Position numbers and translations under genes: made by a program. The notes beneath the pieces are model-generated. The model searched no databases. It was not told the DNA's origin and worked only from the letters and a program-made list of their open reading frames with translations. Of a stretch of DNA of 64,000 nt, positions 35,057 to 47,903 are shown piece by piece. Position 1 is the stretch's first letter, and each line of letters opens with the position of its first letter. The stretch comes from Glandiceps talaboti (taxonomy: Eukaryota; Hemichordata; Enteropneusta; Spengelidae): assembly GCF_964340395.1 (NCBI RefSeq), contig NC_135559.1:17344550-17408549 (forward strand). The letters run 5' to 3'.

Positions 35057-35190
35057 ACACAAAATACACAAGTTATGGTACGGAGCCGTTACTCAGAGTT
35101 TCACGCTTGAATGCGATCATCGGACGATCATCGCATTCAAGCGTGAAACTCTGAGTAACGGCTCCGTACCATAACTTGTGTATTTTGTGT
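35057..35190. repeat. Perfect palindrome with 61-bp arms
   Basis: The arms 35,057-35,117 and 35,130-35,190 are exact reverse complements with a 12-base spacer. The arm contains GTACGGAGCCGTTACTCAGA. Each arm also holds GTGAAACTCTGAGTA, which resembles the GAAA-stem III-cleavage side of a hammerhead without a good CTGATGA box. It lies 47 bases from the hammerhead core. Confidence 0.9.
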
Positions 35191-35260
35191 AAATACAGCT
35201 CTACTTCGCAGTATTGAGCGCTTTTCCTTCAGTTTATGACTTACCTCTTACATTGAATTA

Positions 35261-35483
<223 letters not shown>

Positions 35484-37335
35484 TTATGTATTTTTTTTCT
35501 ACATACATACATACATACATACACACACACATGCACACATTTCACCATGCGTAGAACACTCAACCCCATCGTAGCATTATTTTGTTGGATGGGAACTTAA
35601 ATGGTCCAACTCCTCACCCCAACTCCCAAGCTTAACCATTATTTTTTTATCCAATATTGAAATATTGACTTTGCCCTTAAAGTACATATCTTCATTTCAG
35701 CAATACACAAAAAAGATGTTTACTTCAGTGACAGAAATTGATATATTACAATAATTCAGAATTGACTTTCACTAGCTTCGCATCATTTCTTTCTAAACTC
35801 ATAACTTTGAACGTCATGACGTTGAACTGACCTGCAGAGATAGAAAAGCTGTGGGAATACATCACTAGGTTACAATAATTATTTTATGGGTGCTTAAGTA
35901 TTTCTTGAGAAGTAATTCAATAATACAGTAATATATGATGATAAATTTTTCAACATCAATGTCACTAATATTTTGATATGATCTCTGCAATGAAGCTTAG
36001 GTACAAAACATTTATTTTGGTCAACAAATATGTCATAAAATACTTGGTATATTATTACAGAGAGTTGAACACTTCAAATTGCACATTTTGTGTATGGCCA
36101 GGCCAGGGCAAAACCGTTCACACTTGTTTTTGTGACCCTGGCTAAGGCCCGGAGCAAAGGGTGGTTTAACCTGCCATTCCCAGGTCATGGTCTGGACCAA
36201 ATTTGCTGAGGTGAACACAGACCTGGTCCTAGATGAATACTAAATACAAATCCTTACAGCAGTATATGACATGGATCTTCCCACCAACTCTTGCTACATA
36301 AACGTGACCAAATAGTTTGATTCACAGTTTCTATCAAAGAAACACATGCATACAGGGATAGTAAGAAAAAGTCTGAATCACCGGAAAGCAATGTCTAAAA
36401 TGACGATACAGTCTAGATAGTTCAGCTCCTTGATGCGTCGCTTCATCAAACTATCTTGACAGACTACTTTGAAATCTCCAACTTGTCAACATTTTCCTCT
36501 GGAAATGCAAAACACGTAAAACAAATCAGGAACACTACAAAAAGCATTCTGTTGTCGAAGTCAGCCATGTTGACAATGGTACAGTGCTGACGGGCTCTGT
36601 GCACTGCTTTTTGTCCCAGCCTGGATCACAGATAAGTAAATGTGTTACTTATCAGTGCCTGGATGGACACAAAAAGCAAAACAAAATTTAAGCCGAGGTT
36701 AATTTGTTTACTGGAACCAGGCCATAACCAAGATTTTCAGTAATGTGAACGAAGTAATTACTGTCATTCTTGCCAGTTTTGCACAATACAAGATATCAAA
36801 TTTCCCATTTTTAATATAAAGGAAATAATCAAAGTTTACAATAGAAAGTGTCACTGTTGTTTCTTGCTGTATATACATGAAACCTGCACTATTATTTCAT
36901 CATTGCAATGGCATCACTATGTAATTGCAAGTATATTTTGTTACCCTGTTCAATGGAACCACACACTTTATTAGACAATTTAGACCTTTGGCACTTTAAG
37001 TAGAACACTGAATACATATTGAGGTGTTGCAGTTTAGTTGCATGTAGAACCAAATTTCTAACAGAACGTCGACAATACACTAAGACTCAGTAACTTTTGA
37101 TTTCAAGATATTTACACACATTAGTTAGCTCATTAATTAGCAATCTACTAGTGCCAGGACACAAAATTAGAATTTATATAATTTGCGTAATCGACCAAGA
37201 TTAAATAATGGATATAAAATGTAAGTAATCAATTATTGTTTTTCAAACACCCCTTCCACTTTCACTGTATTTTAACAATTGTATTGTAGTCAGAATATAA
37301 AGTTTAATGATGTTAATATTTATTTCATTTGACAG

Positions 37336-37631
37336 ACTATGAATACCAAGGAGAGCAGTCATTGGATGAAACAAGACAGATGATGGAAGATGCAGTTGTG
37401 TCTGGAATCAAAAAGCAACAAGATGATGATGAATCATTCATCGGTATGCAACCAGCTACGACCAAAACGAGGAAGATTCTAGAAGATTTAAAATCAACAG
37501 CTGAGACTGATAATGATTTTTGTAGACGTATAGATGAACGTTTGAAAACTGTCGAGGATGTTGATAAGCCAGATCTGTTCTTCAGTCTGTGGGATACTGC
37601 TGGACAGATTTTATATTATATAACACATCAG
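37336..37631 (+). CDS. Roc-COR gene, Roc exon 2 (switch II/G3)
   Basis: The exon lies between GACAG and GGTACAAC and is 296 bases, phase 1 to phase 0. It encodes an acidic, variable insert (DETRQMMEDAVVSG and following) and then LFFSLWDTAGQILYYITHQ, the G3 motif DTAGQ followed by the THQ signature of Roc domains. The frame joins the exons before and after without stops. An open frame begins inside at 37,329 only because of the upstream acceptor region. Confidence 0.88.
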
Positions 37632-38085
37632 GTACAACCTGTATAGCATTGTTGTAATATCTATCCAATATTTTCTCTAAACCTGGGGAATCAATTTGAC
37701 CTTGAAAACATTAATTTTCTTACAGTATTAAATTAAAATTTCTAAGTGTTTCATTGTTGACAATGATGTTCAGCAGATAACTAAGTAATGATATGTGAAT
37801 AATTTTACCCTCATAAATTATATGTAACGAGGGTTTCGCTCTCACTTTATAATACACATATCAATTAGGGTTTAATTTACATTGAGAACTTATATAACTA
37901 CCAACAAAAAGAGGGATATTGTGGAAGAATAAAAATTAACATTTGAAAAGGATGGCAGTTTAGCATCGTGTACCATACAGGTTTTGGACGAAAATAGCAA
38001 AATGTATATATCAATTGCAATCTATGATTGTTTTGAGTTATGCCCTTGTATCAGTGAATGAATGGGTGAGTAAAAGACACAAAAT

Positions 38086-38086
<1 letters not shown>

Positions 38087-38171
<85 letters not shown>
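38087..38171. repeat. (GA)n and (GACA)n microsatellite
   Basis: A GA tract followed by GACA units, within the intron between Roc exons 2 and 3. Confidence 0.95.
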
Positions 38172-38172
<1 letters not shown>

Positions 38173-38374
38173 TACAGCAGGATATCACAAATTGCTGAAC
38201 TTACACTACCAAAAGGAGACATGTTCAAAAAAGACATACAAAGATATAGAAAATGAGGAGTGGGGAGATTTTAAAGTGGTGAGAAAAATAAGGTGTCAAT
38301 GGAAGAGTTAAATATAATTTATTTTGATATGAATCGTAGTGTCGGCATTGTCGATTTCTATTTGTGCATTGCAG

Positions 38375-38489
38375 GTATTCCTAGCACACAGAGTTATCTA
38401 CATTCTTGTAACAGATCTCACGAAAGCACTGGATGACATCATCTCATCAAACACAGAAGGGCCTATAAGGGATGATTGGACAGTCAAAG
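38375..38489 (+). CDS. Roc-COR gene, Roc exon 3
   Basis: The exon lies between ATTGCAG and AAAGGTTTGA and is 115 bases, phase 0 to phase 1. It encodes VFLAHRVIYILVTDLTKALD, the beta strand after switch II that in Roc domains reads as a hydrophobic strand ending in V-DL, then a short acidic loop and a Trp. It matches flanking phases exactly. Confidence 0.85.
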
Positions 38490-40071
38490 GTTTGACATGA
38501 GCATATACAAATTACTGGATTACTAATTGAATCAATTTTAGTTTAATTAATTTAACCAATATATATATAAGTTTATATGATGTTACCAATGGCAACCAAC
38601 CTTCGCTGACAAGCCACACACAATAGAAGGCAGTTAACATGATTGATTGTCAGGATTGAGCTGTTTGCATACATTAGCCATGTCCCCATTGAAATAACCA
38701 TAGTGTAATAAATGACATAGGAATCCCAAACACAATATGATGAAACAACACAATTCAATATAATTATCGTCTACCATTGGACATGAAAACTTACCTGATT
38801 TGAAAGTCTAGCTGCCTATCTCAGTCACAGTAATATTACAATGCATTTGATAATTTTTCACAACATTGATTTTAGTTTATGGGAATTCAAACTTGCACAT
38901 ATTGTAGGATTACATTATTTATATTTTATATTAACCAATTGAACTTTGTGAAGTGTAATGGTAGAACTAATTTGTCGATTAATTTCATCATACATATGAT
39001 GACATTGACTGATTGAAGAATGAGTGATGTAATAGTACAATTGATTTGAAAAAGCTGTGGCAGTCCCGGCCATCTAGTTAGTTGCTGGCCAACAAAACAA
39101 GATAGACAGTAAGAAAGAAGATGTTTCTTTGACAAAAGTAAGAATCTTTAAATAAACTGTCATCACTATTGTCCCTTGAGACACTACATGTATTAGGTTG
39201 AGTGTGCACTTACACTGTTATCAAATCATTGATGAACAAGTCAGACATAATCCACAATGCGAATACTATTGTACACACCTATAAATACACAAAGCTCAAG
39301 GAAATATGATAATGAATTTGAGAACTAGTCATTGCTACTTTTACCAGCAGCACGAGGTGGATGTAAATGAAAATGTGGTATCTACTGTATACAGGAAATT
39401 CATCATTGCTACTGCACCTCCTTGCTTTTCCTATACACATGGTTTACATTACAATAATTTTAGTGCAAAACAACATTTTCATGCTATTATATCATATAAT
39501 AACATTTCATTTACCATCTCACGATATGAAATATCATGCAAAGAATTGTCATGTGTTCTAATACATGTATCATAAAATAACAAGTACACTAAATGAGCAA
39601 ATTACTGTCACCAGAAATTTGAAAAACTATCATCTTCAAAAACGTATACTGTTATAAAATTTAAAAAACAAAATGAATGAATAGATTAATTTGTATTTGA
39701 TATGTATTGTATGGCTGCAATTGAGTTTGTAGTTTTTACTACTTCACAGTGACAGATTGTTAGAAGACCTCTTTCATGTCTCACTTACATTGCTTGTAAT
39801 ATATGCCACTGTAAAAGTAATACTATTTTAAATATAGATGTGAGCATGTTCAATGACATGTATTATTGCCATATGCATTTTAGAAAATAAATATTCAGCA
39901 ATAATTTCTGTAATCTCCAGCAACCATGGCCACAGCAACTGCAAATCATAAATTTTCAGAAAAGTCAGTTGTGCTGCAATGCCATTGCCACCATTTTGCA
40001 TTTTGATACTTTTTCAAGCAATATTAATGTTTGTACCTATTCTCAATATACGTTGATCTTCCCCTTTTTAG
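38490..40071. other. Intron between Roc exons 3 and 4, nothing notable
   Basis: About 1.6 kb of AT-rich sequence. I see no coding segment or strong repeat; short open frames lack coding character. Confidence 0.6.
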
Positions 40072-40214
40072 AATTCCTATCATTCTGGATGAATTCTATT
40101 CATGCACATGGAACACCTGAACCTGACCCATTTAGAGGCTCAAAGTCAGAAAGACAGATAACAGCATCACCACCTGTTATCATAGTTGGAGCAAAGAAAG
40201 ATTTACTCATTAAG
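40072..40214 (+). CDS. Roc-COR gene, Roc exon 4 (G4)
   Basis: The exon lies between CCCCTTTTTAG and AAGGTAAAAT and is 143 bases, phase 1 to phase 0. It encodes a Trp-containing helix (EFLSFWMNSIHAHG), a polar loop with PEPDPF, and VIIVGAKKDLLI, the G4 base-recognition motif in the variant form GAKKD. The Lys/Asp of this motif contact the guanine in related GTPases. Confidence 0.85.
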
Positions 40215-40349
40215 GTAAAATTAAACTTAAAAACTGTCTTGGTATTCAGTGGAGACATTATTTTTGGTGTCTAGTTTGGAAATTATTGAAAGCAAACTGT
40301 TCACATAACAGGGATGTGATTTTGGTCAAAAATGTCATTTGTGGTAAAA

Positions 40350-42450
<2,101 letters not shown>

Positions 42451-42474
42451 AAAGACATGACCCTTTCTTTTCAG

Positions 42475-43765
42475 GAATGCTCTACAAAGGAAGAAGAGCA
42501 TGAACATCAAAGGGATATAGAGGAAGAAGCAAATAAACGACTGATGGCTATTGGAGATTATCTAAGGACAAACATTATTAAGGCCAGTGATCATATTGTA
42601 GCCAAGATTGCTGTTGACAACAAATCTAGGGAAGCAGGATATGCAAATGACCCCATGATAGAAGAACTTCGAAAACTGATAAAGAAGCTTGCAGTGGAGC
42701 ATTTCTTCCTTGGTGAAATACCTGTGAAGTGGATTCATCTTGAACTGACTCTGAGGAAGATGAAGAAGGAGATGATGAAGCTGGAAGAAGTGTACAAGAT
42801 AGGAGAGGAGATTGACCTGGACAGAAGTGAAGTAGACAAGGCTTTGAAGTTTTACCACAGTGTTGGTGAGATTTTACACTTTTCTGAGGATCCAGACCTA
42901 AAGAATACAGTAATCCTTGACATGGGATGGCTGGTTGGTTTATTCAAGTTGGTGATCACACAACCGTCTATTTATAGGAAGAACCCTCAAACTCCAGCAA
43001 GGGTCCACAACTTAGTTGATGAATTGTTCATTGATGGGAGATTACATGAAGAACTGGTGGAGTACATCCTCAAAGATCATCGCCGAATAGAAGATAAACA
43101 AGTTCTGCTGAAGATACTTGAAATGTATGATGTCATCTGTAAGAAACCTAAGTCATCAAATGAAGATCCTCAATCAGATATCTACTATTTGCCATACCTC
43201 CTTCAAAGACATGAAGAGAAAGATGTCATCTGTCCAAAAGAGAGTTCAACCTGCTGCCCACTCTACTTTCACTTCCCTGGTAATTTTCTTCCTGATGGAC
43301 TTTACTACAGACTGGTTGTAAGGTGCTTCAAGCAATGGTCACAATGGATGTCATTGTTCAAACACCGCTGTCGCATCCTGGTCAATAATGATGAACATCT
43401 CAGTATTACCATATGCAAAATAGGCTCTGATATTGAGATAAGAGCACTGAATATTCCACCTGAGGGAGAAAAGCAAAATAAACTACAACCCCAGAGAGTT
43501 ACAGATGTTCGAAGAAGAATAGAGAAAGAATTATCCCAGCTGATTCGAAACTTCTCACCTGGACTATCCTACAGGACCTGCCTGAAGTGTACTTGTCCTT
43601 ATCACAAACCTGGACAGCTGGTTTCTGGTGGTAGAGATGTTGATGACAACTGCATTGCCATTGAAGTAACCCAAAGTGGTACAATCAAGACAGATGTTGT
43701 GACATGTGATAAGGGAGGTGTACCTCGCAAGGAACCTGACTTGTACGTATGGTACAATAGCACCA
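42475..43765 (+). CDS. Roc-COR gene, large COR exon
   Basis: The exon lies between CTTTTCAG and GTAAGTTG and is 1,291 bases, phase 0 to phase 1, encoding 430 residues. The start fits the acceptor; the His/Thr run upstream is translated (CA)n repeat and is not part of it. The N-terminal helices complete the Roc domain. The COR domain follows, with GEIPVKWIHLELTL, HSVGEILHFSED, and NTVILDMGWLVGLFK, the usual COR winged-helix landmark. The second half has CCPLYFHFPGNFLPDGLYYR and a Cys-rich segment (CLKCTCPYHKPG). COR mediates dimerisation of Roco proteins. If the donor is skipped, reading continues 22 codons to a stop at 43,831-43,833, followed by repeated AATAAA at about 43,955-43,981, a possible short isoform. 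Confidence 0.9.
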
Positions 43766-43954
43766 GTAAGTTGATATTCACTTTATTTGAATATGTGACA
43801 GATCATGAAGAGGTGACAATTTCATGCACATAAACAAAATTCACATACAATTTGTATTAATTTGTATCTTTTTGCCATCTTGATTGAAATTGATGTTGGT
43901 AGGGGTGTACAAGCAAATAGGAAACTTTCTGGTTTTAACAGTGATTATTACCTC

Positions 43955-43982
43955 AAATAAATAAATAAATAAATAAATAAAT
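43955..43982 (+). terminator. AATAAA cluster after the read-through end of the COR exon
   Basis: An AAATAAATAAATAAAT run provides several overlapping polyadenylation signals about 125 bases after the read-through stop. It could support an isoform lacking the C-terminal DED, or be a neutral AAAT microsatellite. Confidence 0.35.
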
Positions 43983-44057
43983 GTTTTTAAATTACTATTG
44001 TTATTATGTAACAATATTTAGTCGTAAATTTGATTTCCTTATCTTTTATATTTTTAG

Positions 44058-44088
44058 GTACTCAACGAAAAGAAGATGTGGATATTGA
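44058..44088 (+). CDS. Roc-COR gene, 31-nt linker exon
   Basis: The exon lies between ATATTTTTAG and GTGAGTAA, phase 1 to phase 2, encoding STQRKEDVDI. It links COR to the DED exon, whose phase it matches. Similar phase 1 to 2 linkers are seen at 28,620 and 47,809. The following 1.25-kb intron shows nothing notable. Confidence 0.7.
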
Positions 44089-45341
44089 GTGAGTAAATAA
44101 CTAAATAATGACATGCATGTACATTACCCCCATGCTACACACACTAAAAATATCTTTAGAGATTAATAGGTGTATGTGCAAATAGTGTATTTAAGGAGAA
44201 GTTTGGAAGTATGCCAAATTCATATGCACATTTTGATCTGTGCACAATAAAAATTGGTTCAAAGCTGTTCAATAATTGGCCTTGCTAGACTAGTGATCAT
44301 AAAAATTGTGAAAGTGCAGATTACAATTGAATAATAATGACAAACCTTGAGGGTCATTTATCTCATACAAAAGCTATAGGTTGATTATTAAACTTAATTT
44401 CTTTACTATTTAGCTTAAAATGCAATATTAATATTCTGACAATTTGAACAATAAGTACCTCTTTTATACACACAATTGTGGACTCCCTAAGTTAACAGAA
44501 ATTGATATAAAATGGCTTCTAATCTCATTTTAATTTACTTGTGGAGGGACATCAATGTCTTTGCATTTTCAAATTTCTCATTCAAAAAGCCATTAAACTG
44601 TAAAATTCCAGAAAATTCAAATTCATTATTACAAAGAAATCTAGGTAAACTTTTGTAGACATTTAGATGTTGACTTGTTCTCCTTTGTCTGCATTCTTTC
44701 AAAATTAAATCTTAATTTATGTTGCAATGATGGCTGTCACAATTAATTACTTTAAAAAAAATCAACTTTTCAATTATTTGTTCCTTTTTTACAACGAGTC
44801 CTTGATTAGGACAATGAGTTTATGAGTTTTGATTTTTTACATGAATTATTATCATGGAAGCAAGTATAATGACACCCCATTTTCAACCCATTATTACTAA
44901 GTACAAATGCTGTAAATTATTTTGGTGAAACTAACAAGACTTTCAAAAAGTGACATATTGTAGTACTATTCCCTAACATTTGTAAAACGGGATCGAGAAG
45001 GTAATTTCTGTGAGAAAGTATTTTGAACATTAAGACCATCATCTGACAACACCCATCTCTACCCCATATGGCAAAAGCTATATATATGCAAAGGAAAGAT
45101 GACATTTTCAAAAAATGGCCAGTCATGTAACCCTGTCAGGCCCTGATAAAAAGTCATCTTCATAAAAAATTCATATTACTACACCACCATTACATATTAT
45201 TATCTATGAATGTGAATCATTTTTATACTTAAATTCTGTATTCTGCTGTGTTAAACTATAATGTAGCTATTTTCCCAAGATCTCACTTTTCACTTCATAT
45301 TAGATTTTTTCTCTAATGTTCTTTTACCAATCTGCTATCAG

Positions 45342-45894
45342 ATCTGAAAATTGTGCAAGTAGAATAGATCCTTTATCAGAACTCTACCAGCAACTAGAGG
45401 GCGGCCTTGGTGAAGAGGATGAATACAAATTAAGAAATTTACTATCTGGCCGTCAACTGCCAAAACGAGAACTGGAAAGACTAGGAGGTCCTGCTCAAAT
45501 ATTTGCTGCACTGGAAGAGAGAGGGCTCATTGGGAAGAAGAATCTTGGATTCCTGAGAGAATTGTTAACCAAAATACACAGACGTCCATTGGTTGAACTT
45601 GTCACTGAGTATGAGGAAAATGATTCTACACAGGCTGCTCCCCAACCTACAGCTGAATTGGTTGAACTTGTCACTGATGAGGAAAATGATTCTACACAGG
45701 CTGCTCCCCAACCTACAGATACAGTGGTTGAACTTGTCACTGATGAGGAAAATGATTCTACACAGGCTGCTCCCCAACCTACAGATACAGTGGTTGAACT
45801 TGTCACTGATGAGGAAAATGATTCTACAGAAGCTGCTCCCCAACCTACAGCTGAAGCATCAAGACAACGGAAATGTTCATGTAATCTGATATAA
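45342..45894 (+). CDS. Roc-COR gene, last exon: death effector domain, acidic repeats and CAAX-like end
   Basis: The exon starts after TGCTATCAG in phase 2. Residues 1-75 form a death effector domain: DPLSELYQQLEGGLGEEDEY, then LLSGRQLPKRELERL, and IFAALEERGLIGKKNLGFLR ending at LLTKIHRRPL, matching the six-helix DED pattern. Four tandem 22-residue acidic repeats follow (core VELVTDEENDSTQAAPQPT). The protein ends SRQRKCSCNLI. The final CNLI fits a CAAX box with Ile last, favouring geranylgeranyl transfer, with basic residues and a second Cys just upstream as in membrane-anchored Ras/Rho proteins. Prenylation is inferred from the motif. The tandem repeats are nearly identical at DNA level, so copy number may vary. 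Confidence 0.85.
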
Positions 45895-47808
45895 GGTAAC
45901 ATACACCATGTATTCAAGTCATCATAAAACAATATTACATCTATCTTTCAGATGAGTGTATTTGGTAGTGTATTTTCACTAGCCTACCTGTAGACATGTA
46001 GGACTAATGCTACAACAACTATTTCCGATATCCTAACTGACATGTTGATTTTATTAATTTTCGTTTTGTCCAATAATTGTCTACAATGATAGCTGATCGT
46101 CACACTGGTCTAGAAGCCATACCTCACCACACAAAACTTTTGCAAAACATTAGCGTACATTTGAATAGAAGATGGTGTACATAATTATATTGAGGTCGCT
46201 TTTCCGTGATGGCACCTAATTGTGGATTCATCATGTGAGCTGATGGCACAATTTAAATATGTTTTATTCATGCATTCATTCAAAAATTGTCTATACAAGA
46301 ATACCATTCGAGACAAGTGTGACACAGTGATCATTGTGGACTTGTTGGATAGAGAGAAAATTCAAAAAATAGCGCCAATGGCATTGTAGCACAATTGTAT
46401 TTGGTTATTGCTATGGGCATGGTCATGTTGCTAAGCATATTTGTATACATTTTGTAATGTTTATTAATTTGTCTATGTAATCCGTTATCTTTGCAATATA
46501 CTTGATCATTTGGCTGTTGCTATTGGCGTCTTATTGCTAGGCAACATGTACATACATACATTTTTTGAATGTTTATTCAATTGCCTATTAATCCCTGTTG
46601 TTATCTTTGTGAAATACATCACAGATTTTTGGAATGTTTATTCACTTGCCAACCCTTCCCAGTTTTCATCATTGCAATATAAACAACCATTTGGCTGTTA
46701 CTATGGGTGTGGTCTTGTTGCTAGCCTTATTTGCATACATTTTTAAAATCTTTATTCACTTACCTACCCATCCCTGTTGTTATCTTTGTAATGTACATCA
46801 TCATTTCACTGTTGGTAAGGGCATTGTCATGGTTGATATGGTCAGTGTGGCCAAAATGTTTTAAACAATAACTGCTGACTAACCCTCCAGAAACATTCCC
46901 ATCAAAATTCAGCCCCATTCACCATGCAATGATCACTGATAGGATCCTTACGTCATGAACCATTCTTAATCTAAACATCCCTCAGAACGTTCCCACCAAA
47001 TTTCAGACCAATCTGTCCAGAAGTTTTGGAGTTTAAGTTTTTTGACCAAAAACCACATTTTTGACCCAAATCACACATATGCTGTAAGATCATTTTGATT
47101 TGAACAATTTCCCATCTAGACACCCAAGGTAATATATTCACAAAATATTATGGTTATCGGCCTAGCAGTTATTGACTTTCAGGTGTTTATACACACACAG
47201 TCGTACAGCTAGACAGACACTATGTCATGCCTATAGCACTGCTGAGCCTTATCAGTTCAGTTGTGGTAACAATGGAAATATCAGTTTAGGATAGCGGAAA
47301 TAGTGTTGTAGAATTAGTCTTACACGCCTGCAGATAGGCAATAGTTTCACAACTCTTTGATTAAAATTGCAGACTAATTGACACCTGGTATTGGGATGCA
47401 AAGAATCATACTTTTCGAAATTTATGTACCAGTACACATGTACAGATGTACAAGATCAAGCATCAGTCAGTATGCCAACATGGTCTCTACCTAAACCATG
47501 TCTGGTCAAAGTCAATCAATCAACACAACAAGATGTTCCTGCAATCAGTGAACCCCATCTGTTATAGTGATGTAAATAGTGTATGTAGCATCCTAAGCTG
47601 ACAAATATACCATATATGGATATTACATATGAACACTAACTTTTATATCGTAAATATTGACACCGTATGGGAACTAGACTAGAGCAATCATGATATGTAG
47701 GTTCTAAACTTCAATATGCCATTTCAATTAATGTCCTAATGAACTCTGTATTAAGGTAAATCCATGATTTCAGGAACATTAATTTTGTTTTATCTTGTCT
47801 TCAAATAG
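45895..47808. repeat. 3' flank with dispersed repeat copy
   Basis: From about 46,363 to 47,245 lies one copy of a repeat family with internal sub-units (GTTGTTATCTTTGTAATGTA and related), ending in an ACAC tract, GACAGACAC and GCCTATAGCACT. A second copy lies at about 54,860-55,790. No gene is seen. Confidence 0.7.
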
Positions 47809-47903
47809 GTATTACTGGCACTTCTGATTATCAGGGGGAAGCCTCAAATAAGCATAACCGGAGAAGTTGCAACTCACCTGATCTGAGAAGAAGTCAAAAG
47901 TGA
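47809..47903 (+). CDS. Possible alternative 3' exon of the Roc-COR gene
   Basis: After CTTCAAATAG the segment reads in phase 1 as ITGTSDYQGEASNKHNRRSC and on to a stop at 47,901-47,903. This phase matches the COR exon donor at 43,765, so it could replace the linker and DED exons. Alternatively, a donor GTGAGACT at 47,900 makes it a 91-base phase 1 to 2 linker like that at 44,058, leading to an exon not found here. Confidence 0.4.
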
